Positions 19,798 to 28,079 of a stretch of DNA of 44,781 bases are shown piece after piece. The notes under the pieces were generated by a model. It was not told the origin of the DNA. It did not search any database and worked only from the letters and a program-made list of their open reading frames with translations. This DNA is from Verrucomicrobiota bacterium (lineage in GTDB: Bacteria > Verrucomicrobiota > Verrucomicrobiia > Limisphaerales > CANJSG01). Positions within the stretch are counted from its first letter, which is position 1; every line of letters starts with the position of its first letter. The position numbers and the translations under genes are program-made. The stretch is from positions 1-44,781 of the forward strand of contig CANJSG010000009.1 of NCBI GenBank assembly GCA_947476875.1. Direction: 5' to 3'.

Positions 19798-20598
19798 TCA
19801 CTGCGCCGGCTTGAACTGGGCTCTCGCCTCCGGGAGCCAGGCCTGGATCTGTTTGATGCGGACCTCGTCCAGCGGATGCGTCCGGAGAAACCATGGGGTG
19901 CCCGCGCCGCCGGAGCTGCGGGAGAAGTCCGCGAATCGTTTCCAAAAATCCACCGCCGCGTCCGGTTGGTAGCCGGCCCGGGCCATGTAGGTCAGGCCGA
20001 TGCGGTCCGCCTCGCTCTCCTGGGCCCGGTCATGCGGCAGGGAAACACCCACCTGGGAACCAATGCCGTAGGCGGTGTTGAGAAGCAGGATGTTCTGCGC
20101 GCTCACGCCCTTCGCAGTGGCGTAGGTGCCGAGCAGTTGGCCACCCAGCTGCAGACCCATCGCCTTGGTCATGCGTTCGCCCCCGTGCCTCGCGACCGCG
20201 TGCGCGATTTCGTGGCCCAGCACCACCGCCAGTCCCGCCTCGTCCCTGGTGATCGGAAGAATGCCCGCATAGACGCCGACTTTGCCGCCGGGGAGGCAGA
20301 AGGCGTTGGCTTCCTTGCTGTCGAAGAGCACGAACTCCCATTGCGCGTTCGGCATGTCCGGTCCGGCGACGGCGGCGATGCGTTTGCCAACGCGGAGCAA
20401 CATCGCCGTGGCGGCCGCGTCCGTGCTGGTCTTCTGGTCCTTCTTCATCTGCGAGAAGCTCGAGAGGCCAAGCTGCGCTTCTTCGCCCTGCGAAAAGACG
20501 TTCACCTGCTGGCGGCCGGTGATCGGAACGGTTGAGCAGGCGACGACGACGGATGCGACCGCTGCCGCCGCGAGGACCCATTTGAGGAACGGTTTCAT
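19798..20598 (-). CDS. M48-family zinc metalloprotease, lipoprotein
   Basis: 266 residues, related to the BepA/LoiP periplasmic proteases that police outer-membrane protein assembly. The N-terminus has a lipoprotein signal (KWVLAAAAVASVVVACS, lipid-modified Cys21), so it is probably anchored in the periplasm. Zinc-binding motif HEIAH sits in VLGHEIAHAVARHGGERM, and the third ligand Glu in ESEADRIGLTYMARAGY. FCLPGGKVGVYAGILP and the C-terminal FLRTHPLDEVRIKQI are family signatures. The ATG at 20598 is chosen so that the signal peptide is N-terminal; 30 further upstream codons would overlap the divergent gene. There is no TPR domain, unlike BepA. Confidence 0.9.
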   Translation of the reverse strand: MKPFLKWVLAAAAVASVVVACSTVPITGRQQVNVFSQGEEAQLGLSSFSQMKKDQKTSTDAAATAMLLRVGKRIAAVAGPDMPNAQWEFVLFDSKEANAFCLPGGKVGVYAGILPITRDEAGLAVVLGHEIAHAVARHGGERMTKAMGLQLGGQLLGTYATAKGVSAQNILLLNTAYGIGSQVGVSLPHDRAQESEADRIGLTYMARAGYQPDAAVDFWKRFADFSRSSGGAGTPWFLRTHPLDEVRIKQIQAWLPEARAQFKPAQ

Positions 20599-20693
20599 GC
20601 CGGGAAGTGTGCCGGGCTCGCCGGCTTCGTCCACGCCGAAGTCGCGTCCCCTTGCTTGAGTATTGGGGCGGCGGATCGGAGCATCCAAGAACC

Positions 20694-21479
20694 GTGCATT
20701 GGAGCGATCTCTTCAGCGTCTCGGATGATTTCCGGTATCCGCTCAATCTGCGGCCCGGCGACGCGTCGGCTTTTTTCAGCGCCACTTCAGATGGCGACGC
20801 GATCCTCGCAGAACGCCGGCACTGGATAGCATCGGCACCTTCGCAGCATCTCGGATTTCTGCCCGAGGCCGAAGACGCTCTTGCGGAGGCGGTCACGTTC
20901 GCCGGCCTGACCCGCACGGACGGGACTGGTGGGCTCGGCCTGGTCGCCGACCTTGGCCGGACGCTGGAGCCGGATTTTCTCCTGCTGATCGGCCCCATGC
21001 TCCACGTGGTCGCAGGTTGCGTTTGTTTTCCTTCCATGTGGGCTCCGGAAGAGAAATTCGGCCTTCCGCTGGCCTCGGTGCACGCGCCGGTGCCGGGCTT
21101 GAACGAACAGTTGGGCAAACATCTGGAACGCTTCTTTGCCCAGCTCAAGCCCGGTGCTTCGTGGGCACGCACCAACTGGGGCCTGAGCCGTTCGGCCGAG
21201 CTGAATCAGCATCCTGGCCGAAACCTTCCGCGTCTCACCGCGGAGGTTTCGCCTCAAGACGTATGGCTCCGGGTTGAGCACCAGTCGCTGTTCCGTTTGC
21301 CGGGAACGGGCGCAGTCCTGTTCGGCATCCGGATCGAGAACGTCTCGCTGGCCCACGTCAGGGCCCATCCGCAAGCGGGGCCGGGCTTGGCCCATCAGCT
21401 TGCGACCATGCCCGCCGCGACCGTCGCCTATAAAGGGCTCGCCTCGGCCAAGGAGCGGATCCTCGAGCTGCTCGCCTGA
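20694..21479 (+). CDS. Heme-dependent oxidative N-demethylase-like protein (HODM alpha subunit family, DUF3445)
   Basis: About 261 residues from the preferred GTG start at 20694 (VHWSDLFSVSDDFRYPLNLR); the frame is open to a GTG at 20607 and a TTG lies at 20652, so the start is uncertain. A GGAG lies about 12 nt before 20694. The protein carries the family pattern WARTNWGLSRSAELNQHP and the segment WLRVEHQSLFRLPGTGAVLF, which is the PAS-like heme-pocket region of the HODM alpha subunit/DUF3445 family. Studied relatives oxidise dimethylamine with heme plus partner flavin/ferredoxin subunits; no such partners are encoded beside it. The substrate here is unknown. It is convergent with galactose mutarotase, 41 bp apart. 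Confidence 0.75.
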   Translation: MHWSDLFSVSDDFRYPLNLRPGDASAFFSATSDGDAILAERRHWIASAPSQHLGFLPEAEDALAEAVTFAGLTRTDGTGGLGLVADLGRTLEPDFLLLIGPMLHVVAGCVCFPSMWAPEEKFGLPLASVHAPVPGLNEQLGKHLERFFAQLKPGASWARTNWGLSRSAELNQHPGRNLPRLTAEVSPQDVWLRVEHQSLFRLPGTGAVLFGIRIENVSLAHVRAHPQAGPGLAHQLATMPAATVAYKGLASAKERILELLA

Positions 21480-21520
21480 CGCCGGATCAATCTCGAGCGA
21501 AGCCGGTTCCCGTCACGCCG

Positions 21521-22663
21521 TCACTTCGCGCTGAAGGCGAAGACGGTGGTCGAGTTCAGTTCCTCGCCCGGCCGGAGGATGCAGCTGGGGAAGTTCGCGT
21601 GGTTGACGGAATCGGGGAACTTCTGCGTCTCGAAACAAAGCGCGCCGTGGCGGCCGTAGCTGACTCCGCCGAGGCTGACGACGGGTCGGTCCGAGCTGAA
21701 GTGGTTGGCCGTGTAGAGCTGCACGCCGGGTTCGGTCGTCCGCACTTCCATCGTCCGGCCCGACTTGGGATCGGTCACGCGGGAGGCGAGGCCGAGTTCG
21801 CCGGCGGCTTTGGGGCGGAGCACGTAGTTGTGGTCGTAGCCGCTGGGCTTGAGGCCCGTCTTCAAGTAGCGCGCGCCGATCGAGGTCGGCTTGCGGAAAT
21901 CGAGGTCGGTCTCGGTCAGGCTGGCGATCTCGCCGGTGGGGATGAGATCCGCGTCCACCTTGGTGAAGTGGTCGGCGTGGATCGTGACGACGTGGCCGAG
22001 GATGTCGCCGGATCCCGCGAGGTTGAAGTAGGCGTGGTTCGTGAGGTTGACGGGCGTGGGTTTGTCCGTCGTGGCGCGGTAGTTGATTTGCAGTTCGTTG
22101 GCGTCGTTCAGCGTGTAGGTCACGGTGACGTCGAGATTGCCGGGGAACCCTTCCTCGCCGTCGGCGCTGCGGTAGCGCAGTTCCAGCACCACTTCGGGGC
22201 CGGACTGTTTCACGATGCGCGCGGTCCACACCTTCTTGTCGAATCCGATCCGGCCGCCGTGGATGTGGTGTTTGCCCGAGTTCTGCGTCACGGCGACTTC
22301 CTTGCCGTCGAGCGTGAACTTCGCGAGGGCGATCCGGTTGCCAAACCGGCCGACGATGTTCGCGGCAGGGCCGCCCTTGGCGAAATAGTCGAGCGAGTCG
22401 GAACCGGTGACCACGTTGACCGACTTGCCGTCACGGTCGGGCACGTGGAGTTCGGCGATGATGCAGCCGAGATCAAGAATCTTGGCGACCATGCCGTGGC
22501 GGTTCGAGAGCGTGTAACGGGTGACGGAGCGGCCGTCGGCCAGTTTTCCAAAAGGGGCGGATTCGATCGTGGTCATCGTGTTGGCGGCGAGAGTTTGTGA
22601 AACGAGCCCGGCCCCGAGCAGGGCGGCGGTGGCGGAGGATGAAATGAAGCGGCGGCGGTTCAT
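21521..22663 (-). CDS. galM: Galactose mutarotase (aldose 1-epimerase), Tat-exported
   Basis: 380 residues. Catalyses interconversion of alpha and beta anomers of aldoses. The N-terminus MNRRRFISSSATAALLGAGL with a following hydrophobic stretch is a twin-arginine signal peptide, so the enzyme acts outside the cytoplasm. The body has the family motifs VVTGSDSLDYF, GRFGNRIALAKFTLDGK, NSGKHHIHGGRIGFDKKVW (active-site His), LTNHAYFNLAGSGDILGH (second His), DLDFRKPTSIG, LRPKAAGELGL, VQLYTANHF and CFETQKFPDSVNH, where the Glu is the expected catalytic base. I start at the ATG at 22663; the frame is open 70 codons further upstream, which would bury the signal peptide. It is divergent from the isomerase-like gene across 271 bp. 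Confidence 0.93.
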   Translation of the reverse strand: MNRRRFISSSATAALLGAGLVSQTLAANTMTTIESAPFGKLADGRSVTRYTLSNRHGMVAKILDLGCIIAELHVPDRDGKSVNVVTGSDSLDYFAKGGPAANIVGRFGNRIALAKFTLDGKEVAVTQNSGKHHIHGGRIGFDKKVWTARIVKQSGPEVVLELRYRSADGEEGFPGNLDVTVTYTLNDANELQINYRATTDKPTPVNLTNHAYFNLAGSGDILGHVVTIHADHFTKVDADLIPTGEIASLTETDLDFRKPTSIGARYLKTGLKPSGYDHNYVLRPKAAGELGLASRVTDPKSGRTMEVRTTEPGVQLYTANHFSSDRPVVSLGGVSYGRHGALCFETQKFPDSVNHANFPSCILRPGEELNSTTVFAFSAK

Positions 22664-22934
22664 GATTGGTGGCGGGTTGCCCATGACTAAACGCGGGGCG
22701 CCGCCCGCCTGCCAAGGGATTTTCCTCGGGAAGACCGAAGAGCGGAGGCCGAAGGCCGAGGGAAGACCGTAGTCCCACCGGGACGGCAACGCGCCCTTTG
22801 ACCGCAGGTCGGGCGGGCGCCGGCCGGCGTCCGCGTTGAATTTCCCCCCGCGCAACGAGCCTCTGCTTGCCATGCCCTAAGCCGGCAAGTAATCGTCTGC
22901 CACGTCCAAGTCGCATCATATCCACGCAACCGTT

Positions 22935-23969
22935 ATGGCCAAAATCTGCTACCACCCCAGCGTCGAAGGCGCCCAGCACGGCGCGAAGTCCCTCGAACAG
23001 TTCCTCGACTACGCCAAGAACGCCGGCGCCGCCGGTGTCCAGCCGAGCAACTACATGCTCAACGACGGCAAGGGCGGGTTTCGCAAGGTGAAGGAGATCA
23101 AGGCCGCCTTCGCGGACCGCGGCATGAGCCTCGACGGCATCTCCGCGCACTGCCCCTTCTGGGTCCATACCAGCGCCTGGACCGGCACCAAGTCCGGCAA
23201 CCCCTTCATCGCGCCCGACGTCGCCAAACTCACCTCCGACAAGAACGAGGCCTGGCACGAGAAATATCTGCTGAAGCTCATGGACCTCGCGGCCGAGCTG
23301 GACGTGAAGATGATCCCCATGTTCTGGGGCGTGGCCTTCGGCTGGGAACTGGCCACCGGCTATCCGTGGGGCTTCTGGGCCGGCGGCGGCTTCGACCTGC
23401 TCAAGGAAGGCCAGGAACGCTTCGTCAAGAAGACGGCCAAGCTCCGCGCCCACGCCAACAAGCTCGGCTTGAAGCTCTGCCATGAGATCCATCCCGGCAC
23501 CGGCGCCTCCACGGCCGATGATTTCCTCATGCTGGTCGACATCTGCGATGGCGACAAATCGCTCCAGGTGAACGCCGATCCCTCGCACTGCTGGGAAGGC
23601 GAGGATTGGGAAACCCGCTTCAACAAGGTGGCCAAGCACATCTACGCCTGCCACGTGAAGAATTTCGTCATCCGCCGCGGCGTCTCCCTCCGCGCCATGG
23701 AACCGAACTGGACCAAACGCGCCATGCAGTTCACCGACCTCGGCAGCGGCGACCTGAACATGCAGCGCTACGTCGAGCTGCTCATCGCGGCCGGCTATCC
23801 CCAGCGCTACTGCGAACTGACCGGCAAGGCCACGGCCCCGCTCATCGTCGAAGCCGAGAGCGCCCACAAGGACCTCGACTACTGCAGCGCCGACGGCATC
23901 CGCTACGTGAAGAACAACCTGTGCTTCCCCGTCGCCGGCGGCAGCTTCGAAGACGGCATGGGCGCCTAG
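22935..23969 (+). CDS. Sugar phosphate isomerase/epimerase-like TIM-barrel protein
   Basis: 344 residues of the xylose isomerase-like (AP endonuclease 2) TIM-barrel superfamily. Features typical of the metal-dependent isomerases/epimerases are HEIHPGTGASTADDFL (first metal Glu and His), VNADPSHCWEGEDWETR (Asp and His), CHVKNFVIRRG (His/Lys) and CELTGKATAPL (last Glu). Trp-rich loops (MFWGVAFGWELATGYPWGFW) line the pocket. No signal peptide is present, unlike many secreted relatives in this phylum. The substrate is unknown; the divergent neighbour is an exported mutarotase, which fits a sugar-catabolic role but does not prove one. A strong terminator follows the stop. Confidence 0.85.
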   Translation: MAKICYHPSVEGAQHGAKSLEQFLDYAKNAGAAGVQPSNYMLNDGKGGFRKVKEIKAAFADRGMSLDGISAHCPFWVHTSAWTGTKSGNPFIAPDVAKLTSDKNEAWHEKYLLKLMDLAAELDVKMIPMFWGVAFGWELATGYPWGFWAGGGFDLLKEGQERFVKKTAKLRAHANKLGLKLCHEIHPGTGASTADDFLMLVDICDGDKSLQVNADPSHCWEGEDWETRFNKVAKHIYACHVKNFVIRRGVSLRAMEPNWTKRAMQFTDLGSGDLNMQRYVELLIAAGYPQRYCELTGKATAPLIVEAESAHKDLDYCSADGIRYVKNNLCFPVAGGSFEDGMGA

Positions 23970-24001
23970 TCGCTCCGCTCGCGATCAAATCCCAAGACAC
24001 G

Positions 24002-24025
24002 ACGGGCGCGGGCGACCGCGCCCGT
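24002..24025 (+). terminator. Rho-independent terminator of the isomerase-like gene
   Basis: A perfect 10-bp stem (acgggcgcgg / ccgcgcccgt) with a GCGA tetraloop is followed by tttcgttttt. It lies about 30 bp past the stop at 23969. Confidence 0.9.
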
Positions 24026-24131
24026 TTTCGTTTTTAAGTGACGCTCCCGGAGCGGTGTCCGCCGGGGCCGGACGAAACTTCGTCTTGAACCGAAGGCAAG
24101 GCCCCCTAGAGTCTTGCGCGCTTCGGTAGGC

Positions 24132-24205
24132 GGCGGGGTAGCCAAGTGGTAAGGCACGGCTCTGCAAAAGCTGCATCGCCGGTTCGATTCCGGCCCTCGC
24201 CTCCA
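24132..24205 (+). tRNA. tRNA-Cys (anticodon GCA)
   Basis: A cloverleaf can be drawn: acceptor GGCGGGG with CCTCGCC (one G-U pair), D arm GCCAAGTGGTAAGGC, anticodon stem CGGCT/AGCTG with loop CTGCAAA (anticodon GCA), T arm CCGG-TTCGATT-CCGG and discriminator T at 24202. CCA at 24203-24205 is encoded in the DNA. Confidence 0.95.
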
Positions 24206-24633
24206 ATTCACCGAACGCGCGCGGCATGGTTCTCCGGGGTGGGTCGAGGTTGTTTCCAAGCTTGGAATCGCGAATCCCCCGCTCCTCGTCGTGGTCCATT
24301 GGCGGAGATCGCCTTCGTTTGTTTCAGGGAGTTCCAGTTGGCCGATGATTACGGCCGGTCTTCGACAACCGAGAAGCCAAGGCAACAGTTTCGTGGATCC
24401 CCTCAGAGCCACGCCCGCCGAGTCCCGCGAACGAACTACCCACCTTCTCCCCCTTGGGAACCGTTGTTCGGCCACGACCCAAGCCCTGAAAGGGCGGACC
24501 ATCGGTCAACGGGGCCGGGCGGTTACGCCCTTTCAGAGCCCTAAACCGGTTGCCTGCCTGAACGGGGCCATGGGCCTGCGGCCCGCAGACCAGTCGTCGA
24601 TTAAAGCAGCCCCCTAGCAGGGTTGGATTCATG
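24206..24633. other. Gene-poor stretch after tRNA-Cys
   Basis: No convincing coding sequence is visible on either strand. The clearest structure is a perfect 11-bp inverted repeat (ctgaaagggcg at 24486-24496, cgccctttcag at 24526-24536) enclosing a small gacc/ggtc hairpin, which looks like a dispersed intergenic repeat. A second palindromic run (gggcctgcggcccgcag) lies near 24570. Confidence 0.5.
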
Positions 24634-25030
24634 CCTATAAATGGACACATTTCGGTTGGCTTGGGGGAAATTCCGTTTGGAATTCTACAAAGTGGACCAA
24701 ATTTAAGCTCAGTAAGTTCCCTAAAGGGGTCCAGAAATAGGGTTCCTCGCTGCTTCCAGTGGTTGGGCCGGGAAGGCATGGAGAGCTTGCCGACGACACA
24801 GCAGCGCATGGCGATCATGTAATCCCGGCTCCGATAGCCGGGGGCCTTGCGTATCAGCGTGCTGAAGACGCTGGTCAGGCCCTCCAGGAAGCCGGGGCTC
24901 AACCATCCGTGGGGCCAAGTCGGCGAACACGGCCAAGGAGTTCTAGCCCTTGCGGCAGTTCATCCCGTCGACGCCCAGATGCCCCCGTCGGAGAGGTCCA
25001 CCTTGGCCGTGTCCTGTCCATATTTATAAG
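24634..25030 (-). mobile_element. Remnant of an IS element with an ISL3-like transposase fragment
   Basis: Imperfect terminal inverted repeats are visible: CCTATAAATGGACA at 24634-24647 and, read inwards on the other strand from 25030, CTTATAAATATGGACA. On the minus strand at about 24745-24905 the translation FLEGLTSVFSTLIRKAPGYR continuing into a GKLSMP end resembles the C-terminal part of ISL3-family transposases (pattern GL.EG.NS....K..ARGFR followed by a short GKL end). Stops and frame changes remove the rest, so it is dead. Local base composition is more AT-rich than its surroundings. Confidence 0.5.
24745..24905 (-). pseudogene. ISL3-like transposase C-terminal fragment
   Basis: About 53 residues remain in one frame: FLEGLTSVF, IRKAPGYRSRDYMIAM and VVGKLSMPSRP. 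The spacing of the EGL, RKA.GYR and GKL motifs fits the end of the DDE domain in ISL3-family transposases. The upstream portion (24906-25000) is spread over other frames with stop codons. No DDE residues other than the presumed final Glu of EGL can be seen. The assignment rests on remembered family patterns. Confidence 0.45.
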
Positions 25031-25042
25031 AAAACAGGACAC
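25009..25042. promoter_or_regulatory. Inverted repeat in an AT-rich region upstream of the giant-protein cluster
   Basis: A perfect 9-bp inverted repeat (gtgtcctgt / acaggacac) encloses a 16-nt AT-rich spacer. It overlaps the right end of the IS remnant and lies about 230 bp before the first cluster gene. The run from 25020 to 25100 is the most AT-rich in the neighbourhood and is the best place for the cluster promoter, but no clear -35/-10 pair stands out. It could equally be just an IS end. Confidence 0.35.
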
Positions 25043-25269
25043 TATAGGTTCATGCGACTCTTTAGAATCTTTGTCTTGTATATTATTGGGTCGATATGCG
25101 AAGATCCGCCCCGCGAAATTGGAAACAGCGAGTAACCAGAAATATGACAAATAGCACGTCCGAATCGAAGCGGGCTCCATCGGGAACCCTGACGGCTCCT
25201 TGGGCGTGTTTTGTGGCCAATGTGATTCAGCAGCCGGTGGGCCATTCTCTTCGGCGCGTTTCTCCGGTG

Positions 25270-28035
25270 ATGTTCGTGCGGTGGCTGCTCGTTCTCGGGC
25301 TCATGTTGGCGGGTTCATCGGCGCGGGCGCAGTGGCTCACGCAGTCCTTCACCCTCAAGCCGGGCTGGAACGCCATCTTCACCCACGTTGACGCTTCGTA
25401 TCTGACCCTCGATTCGCTGTTGCCCGACGCCAATGGTCCCGTGGCGGAAATCTGGCTCTGGAAACCGACCTTCTCGACCGTCCAGTTCGTCTCCACCCCC
25501 TACACCAACGCGGTGGCCGACAGCCAATGGGCCGTCTGGACCAGCGCGCGCGGCGACACGGACACGCTGACGACCTTCGTGGGCAACGGCGCCTACCTCG
25601 TCAACAACCGCACCGCCAGCGACTACGTCTGGACGGTGAAGGGCAAACCGGTTCCTCCCGCCTACCAGTGGACCACGACCGGCCTGAACTTCCTCGGGTT
25701 TCCCACCCCTTCCAGTCCAGCCCCGAACTTCGCCACCTATTTGAGCCCGGCTCCCGGTTTGGATCTCTCGAAATCCCTTCAGAACCAGGCGCATGTCTTC
25801 CGTTATCCGGGTGGAAACCTCGGTTCGACCAATCCCACCGAAGTCGTTTCCTTCACCGCGTCCACCACCCCGGTCACGCGCGGCCAGGCCTTCTGGGTGC
25901 GCGGCAGCAGCGACTACTACAACCACTACTACGGCCCGGTGGAAGTCTCGTTGCAGAGCGCGGACGGCCTCCAGTATCGCGACACCCTCGGCACCTACAG
26001 CCTCCGGCTGAAGAACCTCACCACGACCAGCCGCACCGTCCGCCTCGCCCTCGTCGCCTCTGAAACTCCCCCGACCGGCCAGCAGGCCGTCACCGGGCTG
26101 CCGCAATTGCTCGTGCGCGGCGGGCTCAGCACGACCACGCTGACCTACGACTACGCGGTGCTGGCGAACCAGCAGTTCACCCTCACGCCGCAAGGCCAGG
26201 CCGGCTCCGAGCTCCAGGTGGTGCTCGGCTTGAACCGCACCCTGATGACCGCCGCGGCGGGTTCGCTCTACGCCGGCGTCCTGCGCATCACGGACACGGC
26301 CGGGTTGCAGCAGACCGATGTGCCGGTCTCGGCCACCGTGCCCAACTCCTCGGGCCTCTGGATCGGGCAAGCCAGCGTCAACCAGGTCGGCCAATATCTG
26401 AAGTCCTACCCCAAGGTGGACACGACCCAGTCGAACCAAACCTCGCTGATCAACGCAGCCGCCGCCGCGGCCAGCCGCCCGCCCAATGGCGCGGAGATGC
26501 CCGGCTCCGTTTGGACGGCCCGCGAAACCAATGTCTCCCGCGCCTACTCCACTGTCGCCTCCTCGCTTGATGGCCGCACCCTGGTGGCCGCCACATCGCC
26601 CGGCACCCTCTACGTTTCCTCGAACTACGGCACCAACTGGACCCCGTGCAGCACGGACACGAACCGCTACTGGGCCGAACTGGCCATCTCGGCCGACGGC
26701 AGCGTGATGGCGGGGACGGTTTACAACGGCTCGATCTACGTCTCCTCGGACTACGGCACCAACTGGGCCTCCACCGCCAGCGGTTCCGCCGCGTGGGTCG
26801 GCCTGGCCATCTCGGCCGATGGCAACCAACTCGCCGCCGTGGCGCTGAATGGATCGCTCTACACCTCGACCAATCGCGGCGTCAGTTTCACGGCGCGCCC
26901 GGGTGCGGGCACCCGCAACTGGAGCAGCGTGGCCATGTCGGCCGATGGCACCGACCTCGTGGCCAGCGTCAACCCCGGCCAGATCTACACGTCCCCCGAC
27001 TCGGGCGCGACGTGGCGGACCAACGCCTTTTCCGCCAACTGGAGCGCGGTGGCCTCGTCGTCCGATGGGAACGCTCTCGTCGCGGCGGTGAACGGCGGCC
27101 TCCTCTACACCTCGACCGATGCGGGCGCGACGTGGACCGCGCGGGCGACCAACAACAACTGGAACTCCGTCGTCAGTTCCACCGATGGCAAACGCCTCGC
27201 GGCCACGGTGGCCAACGGCCCGATCTACACCTCCGACGACGCGGGCACGACCTGGACGGCGCGCGACTCGAACCGCAACTGGGACGACATCGTTTCCTCC
27301 GGTGACGCCACCCGGTTGGTGGCCGTGGTCAATGGCGGCTTCATCTACACGCTCAACCGCACCTTCGCGAGCTACGCCGTGGACGCGACCTCGGGGTTGG
27401 TGACGGACCAGAACGGCCTCTACCTCTCCTCCGGTGTGAACACGAACCTCGCCAAGGTGGGCAGCTCGTTTCCGCTCCGGCTCATCCTCCACAACCGGTC
27501 CGACGCCAGCCAGGTCAGCCTGCTCCAGCATGTCTATGTCGGGCCGGGCAAGAACTCGTCGAACACCGTCGTCGCCACCCGTGAAAGTTTCCTGGACGCC
27601 ACCCAACTCGCGTCCGCCCGCCGCATCACCGCCACGCATCTCCCGTTCTCGAAGACGAATCTCTTCTGGAGCACCGGCGCCCTGTTCAATCCCGGCAGCG
27701 TGGTCAACTTCACGGTGAACGAGGGCTACAAGGATCAGACGAGCAATCCGTTCCTCCACACCTTCCATCCGGACCACGACAACCTCGACGTGAACTTCAA
27801 GGCCCTCCAGCCGCGCGGCGTCGAGTCCTACGACATCACCCGCAGCATCCGGCTGACCTTCACCACGCCCGGCACCGACTTCAAGACCCTCACCGCCTCG
27901 GCCCAGAGCCGCACCGGTGTTTATGAAGAGACCATGACCCTCGGCGCCCAGGGCGGTGCGAGCCGTGACTTCCGCCTCACCGGCAGCTTCACCCTCCAGC
28001 TCATCAGCCCGGTGGCCACGCTCACGACCCAATGA
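25270..28035 (+). CDS. Secreted seven-bladed beta-propeller protein
   Basis: 921 residues from the ATG at 25270, which gives a clean Sec signal peptide (MFVRWLLVLGLMLAGSSARA, then Q). The frame is open to 25096 with ATGs at 25096 and 25144, but those 42-58 extra codons have weaker GC3 bias than the body. The N-terminal 400 residues are beta-rich and start with WLTQSFTLKPGWNAIFTHVD; no family is assigned. Residues about 413-693 contain exactly seven units of about 40 residues, each with the form W..R....NW..VA.S.DG..L.A....G.IYTS.D.G, the BNR/sortilin-like blade pattern, so a closed seven-bladed propeller is expected. The C-terminal 225 residues are again beta-rich without a name. First gene of a six-gene plus-strand run; the next start lies 44 bp downstream. 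Confidence 0.85.
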   Translation: MFVRWLLVLGLMLAGSSARAQWLTQSFTLKPGWNAIFTHVDASYLTLDSLLPDANGPVAEIWLWKPTFSTVQFVSTPYTNAVADSQWAVWTSARGDTDTLTTFVGNGAYLVNNRTASDYVWTVKGKPVPPAYQWTTTGLNFLGFPTPSSPAPNFATYLSPAPGLDLSKSLQNQAHVFRYPGGNLGSTNPTEVVSFTASTTPVTRGQAFWVRGSSDYYNHYYGPVEVSLQSADGLQYRDTLGTYSLRLKNLTTTSRTVRLALVASETPPTGQQAVTGLPQLLVRGGLSTTTLTYDYAVLANQQFTLTPQGQAGSELQVVLGLNRTLMTAAAGSLYAGVLRITDTAGLQQTDVPVSATVPNSSGLWIGQASVNQVGQYLKSYPKVDTTQSNQTSLINAAAAAASRPPNGAEMPGSVWTARETNVSRAYSTVASSLDGRTLVAATSPGTLYVSSNYGTNWTPCSTDTNRYWAELAISADGSVMAGTVYNGSIYVSSDYGTNWASTASGSAAWVGLAISADGNQLAAVALNGSLYTSTNRGVSFTARPGAGTRNWSSVAMSADGTDLVASVNPGQIYTSPDSGATWRTNAFSANWSAVASSSDGNALVAAVNGGLLYTSTDAGATWTARATNNNWNSVVSSTDGKRLAATVANGPIYTSDDAGTTWTARDSNRNWDDIVSSGDATRLVAVVNGGFIYTLNRTFASYAVDATSGLVTDQNGLYLSSGVNTNLAKVGSSFPLRLILHNRSDASQVSLLQHVYVGPGKNSSNTVVATRESFLDATQLASARRITATHLPFSKTNLFWSTGALFNPGSVVNFTVNEGYKDQTSNPFLHTFHPDHDNLDVNFKALQPRGVESYDITRSIRLTFTTPGTDFKTLTASAQSRTGVYEETMTLGAQGGASRDFRLTGSFTLQLISPVATLTTQ

Positions 28036-28079
28036 CCTTTTTCCGTCGCTCCATTTTTCCCCTGCAAAACCCACCTGCC

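Noticed and set aside
22664-22934. Riboswitch in the spacer between galM and the isomerase-like gene
   Set aside because: Only short GC-rich repeats are visible; no known aptamer consensus or terminator/antiterminator pair can be drawn.
24132-24205. tRNA-Cys as an integration site for the downstream cluster
   Set aside because: No integrase gene and no direct repeat of the tRNA 3' end were seen between the tRNA and the cluster or at the right end of the window.
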